From Limnospira fusiformis SAG 85.79 (lineage in GTDB: Bacteria > Cyanobacteriota > Cyanobacteriia > Cyanobacteriales > Microcoleaceae), in the NCBI RefSeq assembly GCF_012516315.1, contig NZ_CP051185.1, forward strand, positions 3,849,363-3,913,362: 64,000 nt of DNA, in the 5' to 3' direction. Made by a program: the position numbers and the translations under genes. Positions within the stretch are counted from its first letter, which is position 1; the number at the start of each line of letters is the position of its first letter. Shown in pieces: positions 48,373 to 58,200 of the stretch. Under the pieces are notes generated by a model. It ran no database searches, was not told the origin of the DNA, and saw only the letters and a list, made by a program, of their open reading frames with translations.

Positions 48373-48816
48373 TTACGATCGCACATCCATCGGATGCACT
48401 GCCATCACTTCCCCATAGCGGGCAAAATCCCTGATATTAAAAGTCAGAATATGAGTCAATCCATGTATCAGCATTGCTGCCACCAACCGCGCATCATGGA
48501 CATTAACTCCCCTCACCCCATAAGTCAGCACCAACCTTTCCCACTCCGAATAAATGGCTAACCTATCCGGTAATAGCAAAAAAAGCCCTTTTAATCGATT
48601 GACTTCAGCAGCCGCTTCCGTTGGGGTATGTCCTAAACCATTCTTATCTACAGGGCGGGTGTAAACATTCCAAAACTCGATTAAATTTTGGGGAATGATA
48701 CAAACATCTCCCCCTTGTGCAAGCAGAATATTTGTCGCTGTTACTGCATCGGCGTACATGGAATGATTAGCGTCTGCACTCCGCAACAGAATATTAGTAT
48801 CAATCAAAAATGACAT
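48373..48816 (-). CDS. vapC: PIN-domain toxin (VapC-like)
   Basis: 147 residues of the PIN ribonuclease fold. Acidic catalytic positions are the N-terminal Asp in FLIDTNILLR, the Glu in NLIEFW, the Asp in GVNVHDARLVAAM and the Asp in TFNIRDFARYG, the complete four-acid set of a VapC. Its start (ATG 48816) overlaps the stop of the gene before it by one base (TAATG), the usual coupling of antitoxin to toxin. It would cleave RNA when the antitoxin is degraded. The repeat array at 47818-48346 begins right behind its stop. Confidence 0.88.
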   Translation of the reverse strand: MSFLIDTNILLRSADANHSMYADAVTATNILLAQGGDVCIIPQNLIEFWNVYTRPVDKNGLGHTPTEAAAEVNRLKGLFLLLPDRLAIYSEWERLVLTYGVRGVNVHDARLVAAMLIHGLTHILTFNIRDFARYGEVMAVHPMDVRS

Positions 48817-49076
48817 TAACCCCTTTCTCCATAAATGCTTTCTCGGCTAATCGCTTCATCGGATAAAGAGGGCTGGTTGCGCGGGTGACTCGCTGCCCAT
48901 TCCCGAAACGCTTTCGCCCTTTCTTCTGGAGTCGCCGTTTCATAAAAAGGACGATCTTTCCCCGCCGCTGAGGTTTCCTGCTGGCGTGCTTTCAGCTTCT
49001 CCTCTAAAAGCGATCGCTCTTCTGGGGAAAGCGATTGAACCACTAGGGCTAAAGATTCCACTAATTTAATATTCAT
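48816..49076 (-). CDS. VapB-like antitoxin partner
   Basis: 86 residues, highly charged. An N-terminal helix (MNIKLVESLALVVQSLSPEERSLLEEKL) and a C-terminal acidic tail (SLSDEAISRESIYGERG) fit a small antitoxin that binds the PIN toxin through its C-terminus. No recognised DNA-binding motif stands out. The start is the ATG at 49076 with AGGAGAG six bases before it. The same ribosome binding site and the first five codons recur nine more times in the repeat array upstream (see 49062-51872). Confidence 0.78.
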   Translation of the reverse strand: MNIKLVESLALVVQSLSPEERSLLEEKLKARQQETSAAGKDRPFYETATPEERAKAFREWAASHPRNQPSLSDEAISRESIYGERG

Positions 49077-51872
49077 AAACTCTCCTATCCCTGAGAAACC
49101 CGGTTTTTTATCTACATCTTAGCCAAAGTAGGTTGGTGTAGGTTGGTGTAGGTTGGGTGCAGCATAGCGAAACCCAACACCCCCTGGGTTGGTGTAGTTG
49201 GTGTAGGTTGGGTGCAGCATAGCGAAACCCAACACCCCCTGGGTCAACATATACCCCTTTCCAAGGCCAAGAAACCCGGTTTTTTGAAAAAACCGGGTTT
49301 CTGAGAACCTCCTTGGGGGAACCCAACACCCTGTGGGAAACATATACCCGCTGTTGGGTTCCGTTGCACTCCACCCAACCTACCCAGAGCTAATTTAATA
49401 TTCATAAACTTTCCTATCCCTGAGAAACCCGGTTTTTTATCTACATCTTAGCCAAAGTAGGTTGGTGTAGTTGGTGTAGGTTGGGTGCAGCATAGCGAAA
49501 CCCAACACCCCCTGGGTCAACATATACCCCTTTCCAAGGCCAAGAAACCCGGTTTTTTGAAAAAACCGGGTTTCTGAGAACCTCCTTGGGGGAACCCAAC
49601 ACCCTGTGGGAAACATATACCCGCTGTTGGGTTCCGTTGCACTCCACCCAACCTACCCAGAGCTAATTTAATATTCATAAACTTTCCTATCCCTGAGAAA
49701 CCCGGTTTTTTATCTACATCTTAGCCAAAGTAGGTTGGTGTAGTTGGTGTAGGTTGGGCGCAGCATAGCGAAACCCAACACCCCCTGGGTCAACATATAC
49801 CCCTTTCCAAGGCCAAGAAACCCGGTTTTTTGAAAAAACCGGGTTTCTGAGAACCTCCTTGGGGGAACCCAACACCCTGTGGGAAACATATACCCGCTGT
49901 TGGGTTCCGTTGCACTCCACCCAACCTACCCAGAGCTAATTTAATATTCATAAACTTTCCTATCCCTGAGAAACCCGGTTTTTTATCTACATCTTAGCCA
50001 AAGTAGGTTGGTGTAGGTTGGTGTAGGTTGGGTGAAGCATAGCGAAACCCAACACCCCGTGGGTCAACATATACCCCTTTCCAAGGCCAAGAAACCCGGT
50101 TTTTTGAAAAAACCGGGTTTCTGAGAACCTCCTTGGGGGAACCCAACACCCTGTGGGAAACATATACCTAAAGATTCCACTAATTTAATATTCATAAACT
50201 CTCCTATCCCTGAGAAACCCAGTTTTTTATCTACATCTTAGCCAAAGTAGGTTGGTGTAGGTTGGTGTAGGTTGGGTGAAGCATAGCGAAACCCAACACC
50301 CCCTGGGTTGGTGTAGTTGGTGTAGGTTGGGTGCAGCATAGCGAAACCCAACACCCCGTGGGTCAACATATACCCCTTTCCAAGGCCAAGAAACCCGGTT
50401 TTTTGAAAAAACCGGGTTTCTGAGAACCTCCTTGGGGGAACCCAACACCCTGTGGGAAACATATACCCGCTGTTGGGTTCCGTTGCACTCCACCCAACCT
50501 ACCCAGAGCTAATTTAATATTCATAAACTTTCCTATCCCTGAGAAACCCGGTTTTTTATCTACATCTTAGCCAAAGTAGGTTGGTGTAGGTTGGTGTAGG
50601 TTGGGTGCAGCATAGCGAAACCCAACACCCCCTGGGTCAACATATACCCCTTTCCAAGGCCAAGAAACCCGGTTTTTTGAAAAAACCGGGTTTCTGAGAA
50701 CCTCCTTGGGGGAACCCAACACCCTGTGGGAAACATATACCCGCTGTTGGGTTCCGTTGCACTCCACCCAACCTACCCAGAGCTAATTTAATATTCATAA
50801 ACTTTCCTATCCCTGAGAAACCCGGTTTTTTATCTACATCTTAGCCAAAGTAGGTTGGTGTAGGTTGGTGTAGGTTGGGTGCAGCATAGCGAAACCCAAC
50901 ACCCCGTGGGTCAACATATACCCCTTTCCAAGGCCAAGAAACCCGGTTTTTTGAAAAACCGGGTTTCTGAGAACCTCCTTGGGGGAACCCAACACCCTGT
51001 GGGAAACATATACCCGCTGTTGGGTTCCGTTGCACTCCACCCAACCTACCCAGAGCTAATTTAATATTCATAAACTTTCCTATCCCTGAGAAACCCGGTT
51101 TTTTATCTACATCTTAGCCAAAGTAGGTTGGTGTAGTTGGTGTAGGTTGGGTGCAGCATAGCGAAACCCAACACCCCGTGGGTCAACATATACCCCTTTC
51201 CAAGGCCAAGAAACCCGGTTTTTTGAAAAAACCGGGTTTCTGAGAACCTCCTTGGGGGAACCCAACACCCTGTGGGAAACATATACCCGCTGTTGGGTTC
51301 CGTTGCACTCCACCCAACCTACCCAGAGCTAATTTAATATTCATAAACTTTCCTATCCCTGAGAAACCCGGTTTTTTATCTACATCTTAGCCAAAGTAGG
51401 TTGGTGTAGTTGGTGTAGGTTGGGTGCAGCATAGCGAAACCCAACACCCCCTGGGTCAACATATACCCCTTTCCAAGGCCAAGAAACCCGGTTTTTTCAA
51501 AAAACCGGGTTTCTGAGAACCTCCTTGGGGGAACCCAACACCCTGTGGGAAACATATACCCGCTGTTGGGTTCCGTTGCACTCCACCCAACCTACCCAGA
51601 GCTAATTTAATATTCATAAACTTTCCTATCCCTGAGAAACCCGGTTTTTTATCTACATCTTAGCCAAAGTAGGTTGGTGTAGTTGGTGTAGGTTGGGTGC
51701 AGCATAGCGAAACCCAACACTCCGTGGGTCAACATATACCCCTTTCCAAGGCCAAGAAACCCGGTTTTTTCAAAAAACCGGGTTTCTGAGAACCTCCTTG
51801 GGGGAACCCAACACCCTGTGGGAAACATATACCCGCTGTTGGGTTCCGTTGCACTCCACCCAACCTACCCAG
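49062..51872. repeat. Tandem array, about 273-bp unit, ten copies, hairpin-rich
   Basis: The word taatttaatattcat starts units at 49062, 49391, 49664, 49937, 50181, 50510, 50784, 51057, 51330 and 51603. Spacings are 329, 273, 273, 244, 329, 274, 273, 273 and 273, plus a last unit of 270. Each unit holds a 33-base near-perfect palindrome built on agaaacccggtttttt, a second hairpin pairing gaacccaaca with tgttgggttc, and (minus strand) a ribosome binding site plus ATG copied from the antitoxin. The 329-base units carry an internal duplication of the ggttgggtgcagcatagcg module. The array is transcribable toward the antitoxin gene. Confidence 0.92.
49244..49405 (-). other. Example of a 53-codon frame repeated in each array unit
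   Basis: Minus-strand ATG at 49405, preceded by AGGAAAG, starts MNIKLALGRLGGVQRNP and runs 53 codons to TGA 49244-49246. Equivalent ATGs occur at 49678, 49951, 50195, 50524, 50798, 51071, 51344 and 51617. The first five codons equal those of the antitoxin (MNIKL); the rest is hairpin DNA and looks like no known protein. At 51071 a one-base-shorter hairpin shifts the frame and lengthens it to 76 codons. Translation is possible on sequence grounds; function is unproven. Confidence 0.4.
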
Positions 51873-52681
51873 AGCGATCGCACCTACCTGGGGGAATCCA
51901 AAATTCACTGTAACACTTGCGCTAATAACCGACTCATAAGTTGCGTCCTAAGCGATCGCTAAAACCCCGTTTCTTTGAATGCCAAAAAAGCGATCGCTCC
52001 CCCAGGCTTGTTACCATGGGGCCGGGCATTTTGGTATTGTTACGGAGTCAATCCCCTCCCAGGAGATTTAGGTGGAATTTTGGCCGGCTAGTTAAACAAG
52101 TTTCATAAATCGGATATAAACTTTTTGGGAAAGTAGGTTATGATACTTTTAGAGCCAGAACAATAAGGGTAGAATTATCGTCCCAGCCAGTTCAAGATAT
52201 ATGCTCTAAGATTGCAATTTTTGCCAATCATTATCATCATTAACCACATTACCAAGTAGTTAATCTGCGGCTAATGTGAGGCGGTGTTCTGTTGGCAAAA
52301 TATATTCAAGAGGGTGCGGGTTTTGAGCGATCGTGACACATCACGGATCGCGAGACGAATTACATATATATAGGTATCTTCAATGACATATCAACCCTTG
52401 AGTTGCCTTTTGCCCATAAGGCAGGTCCAATGTGCTGAGTGCGAACCTGATTGGGCGTAAGTGCCAGCAGATATGCTTTTGGAACAGCTTTTAGCACTGC
52501 TGGTGGAAGTCCTTGTAGAATAAATATCCTGTGGAAGTGATTCCTGAAATGAATTAGTTGATTATGTGTAAGCACACCGAACCCTTATGGCTCATTCATG
52601 GATTTATTTAGGATGGCTAAATAAGGGTGTATATCTAACTGCTTTTCTTTTGACTCAACCCTAATAGAGAACTCTCAGAAA
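51873..52681. other. Intergenic region with a possible decayed gene
   Basis: After a GCGATCGC/ctgggggaa module shared with the 53.5 kb array (51876-51900) no secure gene is visible for 800 bases. A minus-strand frame at 52360-52575 (71 codons, MLTHNQLIHFRNHFHRIFIL...) and a following out-of-frame block reading HPLEYILPTEHRLTLAAD near 52265-52320 look like pieces of one decayed gene of unknown family. HIP1 sites are dense around 51950-52000. Confidence 0.3.
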
Positions 52682-53455
52682 ATGGATCTATCTAATAGTA
52701 GTTATCAGCTAACTGTCGAGTTTTGGCAACAATGGCTAGAGCATGAAGACTATCTCTGGCGTTGTTGTCTCAGACAAATGGGCAACCCCATTGAAGCCGA
52801 AGATGCCCTCAGTGAAGCCCTTTTGAAAGCCCAAAAACAACTGCAAAAACGGACGGAACGGATTAGGAATTGGAGGCAGTGGTTAGTTAAAGTAACCTGG
52901 AATCATTGTACAGATATCCTCAGACAGCGCGATCGCCAACATTTGAAAGTTGAGAATGTCGATCCGATCGCCTTAGCTGATGAATGGGTAAGTCCCGAAC
53001 CCACGCCGGAACAGATTTGTATCGGCTGGGAACTGGAAGAATTTTTAGATCGCGCCATGGAGGCATTACCGCCGAAGAAGCGGGAAACCTTGATTCTCTA
53101 CATGAAACAACAGCAGTCTTACCCAGAAGTTGCTGGGCGACTTCTCGTGTCCCCGGTCAACGTCCGTAAGCGCATTTCCGACGCCAGGCGGGTTTTGCGC
53201 CATCGCCTGGAAAGCTACGACCGCGACAGCCACGGTCTGCTGAAGCCATCTAAGAAGAAGGTCACAGGGCAATCGGTCCAGTTGACACCGGAAACAGTCG
53301 CCCCCCCTGAATCCAAAAAAAAGCGGACCAAAGCAACTCCCCTCCCGACCCAGAAACCCCAAACAAAAGTTAAAAAAGTTAAAGCGGTTTCCCGTCGGGC
53401 AAAATCCCAGGCTGGTGTTGCGGAACCCACCCAAAGAGCAAAAGTCAGGGTTTGA
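52682..53455 (+). CDS. ECF-like sigma-70 family RNA polymerase sigma factor
   Basis: 257 residues. Region 2 (about 18-85) has DALSEALLKAQKQLQKRT and NWRQWLVKVTWNHCTDILRQRDR; region 4 (about 115-172) has LPPKKRETLILYMKQQQSYPEVAGRLLVSPVNVRKRISDARRVLR, the helix-turn-helix for the -35 element. A C-terminal Lys/Pro-rich tail of about 75 residues (PSKKKV...KPQTKVKKVKAVSRRAK) is unusual for a sigma factor and could bind nucleic acid. A second sigma factor of the same type lies at 57274. The gene is bracketed by repeat modules on both sides. No anti-sigma factor is adjacent. Confidence 0.82.
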   Translation: MDLSNSSYQLTVEFWQQWLEHEDYLWRCCLRQMGNPIEAEDALSEALLKAQKQLQKRTERIRNWRQWLVKVTWNHCTDILRQRDRQHLKVENVDPIALADEWVSPEPTPEQICIGWELEEFLDRAMEALPPKKRETLILYMKQQQSYPEVAGRLLVSPVNVRKRISDARRVLRHRLESYDRDSHGLLKPSKKKVTGQSVQLTPETVAPPESKKKRTKATPLPTQKPQTKVKKVKAVSRRAKSQAGVAEPTQRAKVRV

Positions 53456-53484
53456 CCCAATCGCCTCGATAGCATATCTGGAAG

Positions 53485-54865
53485 GCGATCGCACCTACCT
53501 GGGGGAACCCAACACCTCGTGGGTCAACATATACCCCTTTCCTCAGCCAAGAAACCCCGTTTTCCCAAAAATCGGGTTTCTCAGAACCCCCTTGGGGGAA
53601 CCCAACACGCTGTGGGAAACATATACCCGTTGTTGGGTTCCGTTGCACTCCACCCAACCTACTACTGGAGAGCGATCGCACCTACCTGGGGGAACCCAAC
53701 ACGCTGTGGGAAACATATACCCGTTGTTGGGTTCCGTTGCACTCCACCCAACCTACTACTGGAGAGCGATCGCACCTACCTGGGGGAACCCAACACGCTG
53801 TGGGAAACATATACCCGTTGTTGGGTTCCGTTGCACTCCACCCAACCTACTACTACTACTGGAGAGCGATCGCGCCTACCTGGGGGAACCCAACACGCTG
53901 TGGGAAACATATACCCGTTGTTGGGTTCCGTTGCACTCCACCCAACCTACTACTGGAGAGCGATCGCACCTACCTGGGGGAACCCAACACGCTGTGGGAA
54001 ACATATACCCGTTGTTGGGTTCCGTTGCACTCCACCCAACCTACTACTGGAGAGCGATCGCACCTACCTGGGGGAACCCAACACCCCCTGGGGAAACATA
54101 TACCCGTTGTTGGGTTCCGTTGCACTCCACCCAACCTACTACTGGAGAGCGATCGCACCTACCTGGGGGAACCCAACACGCTGTGGGAAACATATACCCG
54201 TTGTTGGGTTCCGTTGCACTCCACCCAACCTACTACTGGAGAGCGATCGCACCTACCTGGGGGAACCCAACACGCTGTGGGAAACATATACCCGTTGTTG
54301 GGTTCCGTTGCACTCCACCCAACCTACTACTGGAGAGCGATCGCACCTACCTGGGGGAACCCAACACCCCCTGGGGAAACATATACCCGTTGTTGGGTTC
54401 CGTTGCACTCCACCCAACCTACTACTGGAGAGCGATCGCACCTACCTGGGGGAACCCAACACCCCCTGGGGAAACATATACCCGTTGTTGGGTTCCGTTG
54501 CACTCCACCCAACCTACTACTGGAGAGCGATCGCACCTACCTGGGGGAACCCAACACCCCCTGGGGAAACATATACCCGTTGTTGGGTTCCGTTGCACTC
54601 CACCCAACCTACTACTGGAGAGCGATCGCACCTACCTGGGGGAACCCAACACCCCCTGGGGAAACATATACCCGTTGTTGGGTTCCGTTGCACTCCACCC
54701 AACCTACTACTGGAGAGCGATCGCACCTACCTGGGGGAACCCAACACCCCCTGGGGAAACATATACCCCTTTCCTCAGCCAAGAAACCCGGTTTTTCCCA
54801 AAAATCGGGTTTCTCAGAACCCCCTTGGGGGAACCCAACACGCTGTGGGTAAACATATACCCCTA
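53485..54865. repeat. Tandem array, 94/95-bp unit, about twelve copies
   Basis: HIP1 sites mark units at 53672, 53766, 53866, 53960, 54054, 54149, 54243, 54337, 54432, 54527, 54622 and 54717, steps of 94 or 95 (one of 100 from an extra tactac). The unit joins gagagcgatcgcacctacct to ggggaacccaacacg, a gggaaacatataccc core and gttgggttccgttgcactcc. Units alternate between cgctgtggg and ccccctgggg versions. The array is framed at both ends by the cctcagccaagaaaccc hairpin module. All three plus frames stay open for hundreds of codons. Confidence 0.9.
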
Positions 54866-54891
54866 CTGTCCCTCAACTAACTCGGAAATCT

Positions 54892-57006
54892 GTGAAGATA
54901 CACAACTGTAGCTTTGTCGTTGCCTTAGCTGTCCTCCACCTCACTGCCATTCCCGCAGCCTTGGCACAAACTCCCCTCCCATGGGCGATACCTGACCCCG
55001 GATTGAATAAAACCCCCAAACCTTCTCCGCCACCGTCAGACCCGGACTATATCATCCCCCCTCGCGTGGCTCCTAACGACCAAATTAGCGCCTTTACCAC
55101 TACTTTAACCCTTAATGATATCCCCATCAGCCACCTGACCGAATGGCAGGTGAGCGGCGTGCAAGCCTTCGCTAATACCACAAATAGCGACATGGTTTTA
55201 GATGGTACGTTCAAACTCCACGCGGAGATTATCGAAAGCCTTAGCCGAACTAATATTTACAGGGTAGACCAGCGGGGGAGTTACTTGCAACTGCGGACGG
55301 TGCCGCTGGAAAGGCGAGTAACCACCACCACCACGGAACCCCAAACCATGAACGGTTTGGAAATTCAAATGAGTTTGACGGGGGCTTGTTTTTTACCTGA
55401 TGCTCCCAGTGACCAACAATGTACTTATATGCCGGGGTTGGTCATCGATCGCAACAGCATCGACCCCGACTTTTTTGTGCCAACCCGGGTTCTGCAAACT
55501 TCACAGGTGGGGGATGTCTTGGCACCGGAAACCTTAGCTTTTATGCAGCTTCCCGGTTTTCAAGGGGGAAGCGCCAGCCAACCGATTGGGCTAGATTTGT
55601 ACTTTCCTAATTCTGGCACTTTTCCGGGAAATAGTCAATCCCAAAGAAGCACAATTAAACGCCAAGAAGAAATCGACCTGACCATCGCCGGCACATTTTC
55701 CCGGGTGCGACAGGTGGTGAAAGCCAACGATCCCCAAGCGGTTTTGGGGCGCACGATTTACGGATTTACCCTATTTGGGGATGATGAAAATCGCTGTCTC
55801 AATACGGTTATCCAAGCGGGGGCACAATTTTTACCAGACCTCATTCCTGACCTGGAAGGGAGCGAAAATCCCCCGAATACCAGCATTAACCGTAACTTAT
55901 TTTTTGCTGCTAATAATACCCGTTTACCTAGCAGTAGTTTTACGATTTATTCCGCTGGTCTGGGGCGGGCGGAAAGTTTGACTCCCAATATCAGAAGTTT
56001 GAGGGAAATTCCTGGGGCGAGTTATCACAGCCTCTGGTTGGGGCTGTCTCCGGTTCTCGATCGCAGCTTCGGACGCGATCGCCTTTTTTTCCGGGCGACC
56101 GGTCCCCAAATTGCTATGAGGGCGGGGGCGGAAGGGGGAGAAGATGTCGATAATCTACAGTTAATGTCTGTGGTCAATCAAGACATCTTTTCCACCGAGA
56201 ATATACAGAACTTTTACACCCAAGTTTATCTGAGTTTTTTGCGGCAAGATGTCAACTTGAACCGCCAAAGTGTTTACCTAGAACAACGGCGATATTATCC
56301 TCACCTTAGTTTAACCGGAAACTGGACGCGAAGTCAAGACATTTTCCGCTACTATACGGGGGTTATTGCTTCGGAAATGGTGAAACTTTACCTAGGGGCA
56401 GACTATACATTTAACACGACGGACGGCTGGAGTTTTCGAGGGGGTGCGATCGGCTATGTCAACCCCGATCGCGACTATTACAGCCAGGTGTTTGGGAATG
56501 CTTCCAAAAGGTTTCGCCTGGGGAATAATAGGAATTTAATCCTGTCGAGTTTTTTCAATTATGCGATCGACCGAGAAACCCGCATTGGGGATGTTGTCAG
56601 CATTTCTCCCGCCAGCGAATTAGGGTTATCGGGACGTTTAAACTGGCAAAGATTTTCCCTGGGTTTAACCAACTATTTCGGGGATATCCTCCCCAATTCC
56701 TACGACGATCGCCTACTGATAGAATTAGCAGTCCGCCCAGTTAATAACGTCACCTTATCAGGTTATATCGCACCCATCGACAAAACCTCCAGCCGGTCGG
56801 TTTACGGTAGCACCATCAGTTGGAGACTGAAAAATCAGCCCAACAGTCCCACGCTATCAGCATCGTGGCAACATCAAGAGTATGATTATGGTAACGATGC
56901 CTTTGGGAATCGTATGTTGGTGACAGACAACATTTTTACCATCATTTTCCGGGTAGGAAGTTCCCCCAATCCATTCCCCCGTGAAAACCCAGATCAACCA
57001 GATTGA
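54892..57006 (+). CDS. Outer-membrane beta-barrel candidate, secreted
   Basis: 704 residues from GTG 54892. The N-terminus is a clear signal peptide (SFVVALAVLHLTAIPAALAQ). A soluble domain of about 400 residues follows, containing a cysteine pair in TGACFLPDAPSDQQCTYMPG, then a C-terminal barrel-like half with alternating aromatic strands (HLSLTGNWTRSQDIFRYYTG, LSGRLNWQRFSLGLTNYFG) and a last strand ending FTIIFRVG. I do not recognise the family. It starts 27 bases after the repeat array, leaving no room for its own promoter outside the array; the first sigma factor and this gene are co-oriented. Confidence 0.75.
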   Translation: MKIHNCSFVVALAVLHLTAIPAALAQTPLPWAIPDPGLNKTPKPSPPPSDPDYIIPPRVAPNDQISAFTTTLTLNDIPISHLTEWQVSGVQAFANTTNSDMVLDGTFKLHAEIIESLSRTNIYRVDQRGSYLQLRTVPLERRVTTTTTEPQTMNGLEIQMSLTGACFLPDAPSDQQCTYMPGLVIDRNSIDPDFFVPTRVLQTSQVGDVLAPETLAFMQLPGFQGGSASQPIGLDLYFPNSGTFPGNSQSQRSTIKRQEEIDLTIAGTFSRVRQVVKANDPQAVLGRTIYGFTLFGDDENRCLNTVIQAGAQFLPDLIPDLEGSENPPNTSINRNLFFAANNTRLPSSSFTIYSAGLGRAESLTPNIRSLREIPGASYHSLWLGLSPVLDRSFGRDRLFFRATGPQIAMRAGAEGGEDVDNLQLMSVVNQDIFSTENIQNFYTQVYLSFLRQDVNLNRQSVYLEQRRYYPHLSLTGNWTRSQDIFRYYTGVIASEMVKLYLGADYTFNTTDGWSFRGGAIGYVNPDRDYYSQVFGNASKRFRLGNNRNLILSSFFNYAIDRETRIGDVVSISPASELGLSGRLNWQRFSLGLTNYFGDILPNSYDDRLLIELAVRPVNNVTLSGYIAPIDKTSSRSVYGSTISWRLKNQPNSPTLSASWQHQEYDYGNDAFGNRMLVTDNIFTIIFRVGSSPNPFPRENPDQPD

Positions 57007-57273
57007 GAGTATATCGAGTGAACTTCCTGTTGGGATGTGGGATTTTTTCAGCAAAAAAATTTACATAAGTGGTATAGACTTTAATCAAGCGATCGAGTAT
57101 CATATTACAGACGAGCCAAAAACCTGATCAAAATTCGGACTGATCTACCAAGGTCTAAACGAGCATATACTGTCGTTGTCCTCCCGGTATAAAAGGGTGG
57201 AGGCAAATTAGATGGAAGCCAACCAGGCTCCGATCGCCAAAACCATTGACGTTTTGAATCCCTCGTACCTCTT

Positions 57274-58122
57274 ATGGAAATTAAAGACCCCATCAGGCGA
57301 TATCGTTCCCCGAAAGCAAACGATGTCCAACCCTTGAAACAGGCAGAAGAACAAGAACTATTAAATCGTCTTTCAGAAGGGGAAATGAATGCCTTCTGGC
57401 CCCTCTGGTATTACCATCAAAACTACCTTTATAATCGCTGTATTAGTTGGATGGAAAATAACCGGACGGAAGCGGAAGAAGCCCTCAGTCTAGCCATGTT
57501 AAAAGCCAGGGATAAATTACCAAAATACGCCCCAAAAATCACGAATCTCCGAGCTTGGCTAACCCGCTTAACCCATAATCTATGCCTAGATATTCACCGA
57601 GAACGTCGCCGAAAATCAATCAGTATTGACAACATAGAAGATTCATATATTCAAGCACAAGATGTTATTTTATGTAGTTGTGAATCCCCAGAATCGCAAA
57701 TTTTGAGGCATGAGTTAAGGCAGTTTATTCAGAGTGTTGTCAACCAACTACCTGAACGGCTTCGCATCCCTTTCATTCTCCGTTATGACCGAGAACTGTC
57801 TTATCCAGATATCGCCGAAAAACTCGGAATTTCCAGAGACAATGCTTACAAACGCATTCAACAGGCACGAGATATTCTCGCCCAGAAGGTGAGAAGTTAT
57901 CTTTCAGGGGTAGATCCTTTTGAATCAACTTTATCTGAGAGTTTTTACATCACCAATAATTTGTTAATAGAAGACTCAAAAATCGACGATTTATCTGGTG
58001 TCGAGTGTAAATCGGTGGTAGTCAGTTATCACTTAACCGCGACCTGCCTAGACCAAATGTCTCATACATGGCATTTTTTGCCTGGTTTTGCGGCTTATAA
58101 AAACCGGCATCAGTCCACTTAA
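57274..58122 (+). CDS. ECF-like sigma-70 family sigma factor (second)
   Basis: 282 residues. Region 2 (about 37-110: MNAFWPLWYYHQNYLYNRCI, NLRAWLTRLTHNLCLDIHRERRRK) and region 4 (about 145-205: LPERLRIPFILRYDRELSYPDIAEKLGISRDNAYKRIQQARDIL) are both intact. It resembles the factor at 52682 in layout (EAEEALSLAMLKA versus EAEDALSEALLKA). A C-terminal extension of about 70 residues has two cysteines and no known motif. The TPR gene follows 78 bases later in the same orientation. Partner promoters are unknown. Confidence 0.85.
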   Translation: MEIKDPIRRYRSPKANDVQPLKQAEEQELLNRLSEGEMNAFWPLWYYHQNYLYNRCISWMENNRTEAEEALSLAMLKARDKLPKYAPKITNLRAWLTRLTHNLCLDIHRERRRKSISIDNIEDSYIQAQDVILCSCESPESQILRHELRQFIQSVVNQLPERLRIPFILRYDRELSYPDIAEKLGISRDNAYKRIQQARDILAQKVRSYLSGVDPFESTLSESFYITNNLLIEDSKIDDLSGVECKSVVVSYHLTATCLDQMSHTWHFLPGFAAYKNRHQST

Positions 58123-58200
58123 TTGGAAAATTCAAACACCCAAAATAATTCGGTGATAGACAGTTATCGATTGGACTTGTGAACACCGAAGGATAACCAG

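Noticed and set aside
47868-48434. 188- and 198-codon frames through the 87-bp array as repeat proteins
   Set aside because: The unit length is a multiple of three, so open frames are expected on both strands; no conserved domain, ribosome binding site or start context supports them.
47818-54865. Tandem repeats as CRISPR arrays
   Set aside because: Units are 87, 94/95 or about 273 bases with no short repeat alternating with unique spacers, and no cas genes are nearby.
53519-54880. Long plus-strand frames of 371-498 codons in the 94/95-bp array
   Set aside because: All three frames are equally open because the unit lacks stops. The encoded peptides are the same DNA read in rotating frames, which argues against a selected protein.
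57105-57293. Short minus frame upstream of the second sigma factor
   Set aside because: It overlaps the sigma start, has no motif and no ribosome binding site.
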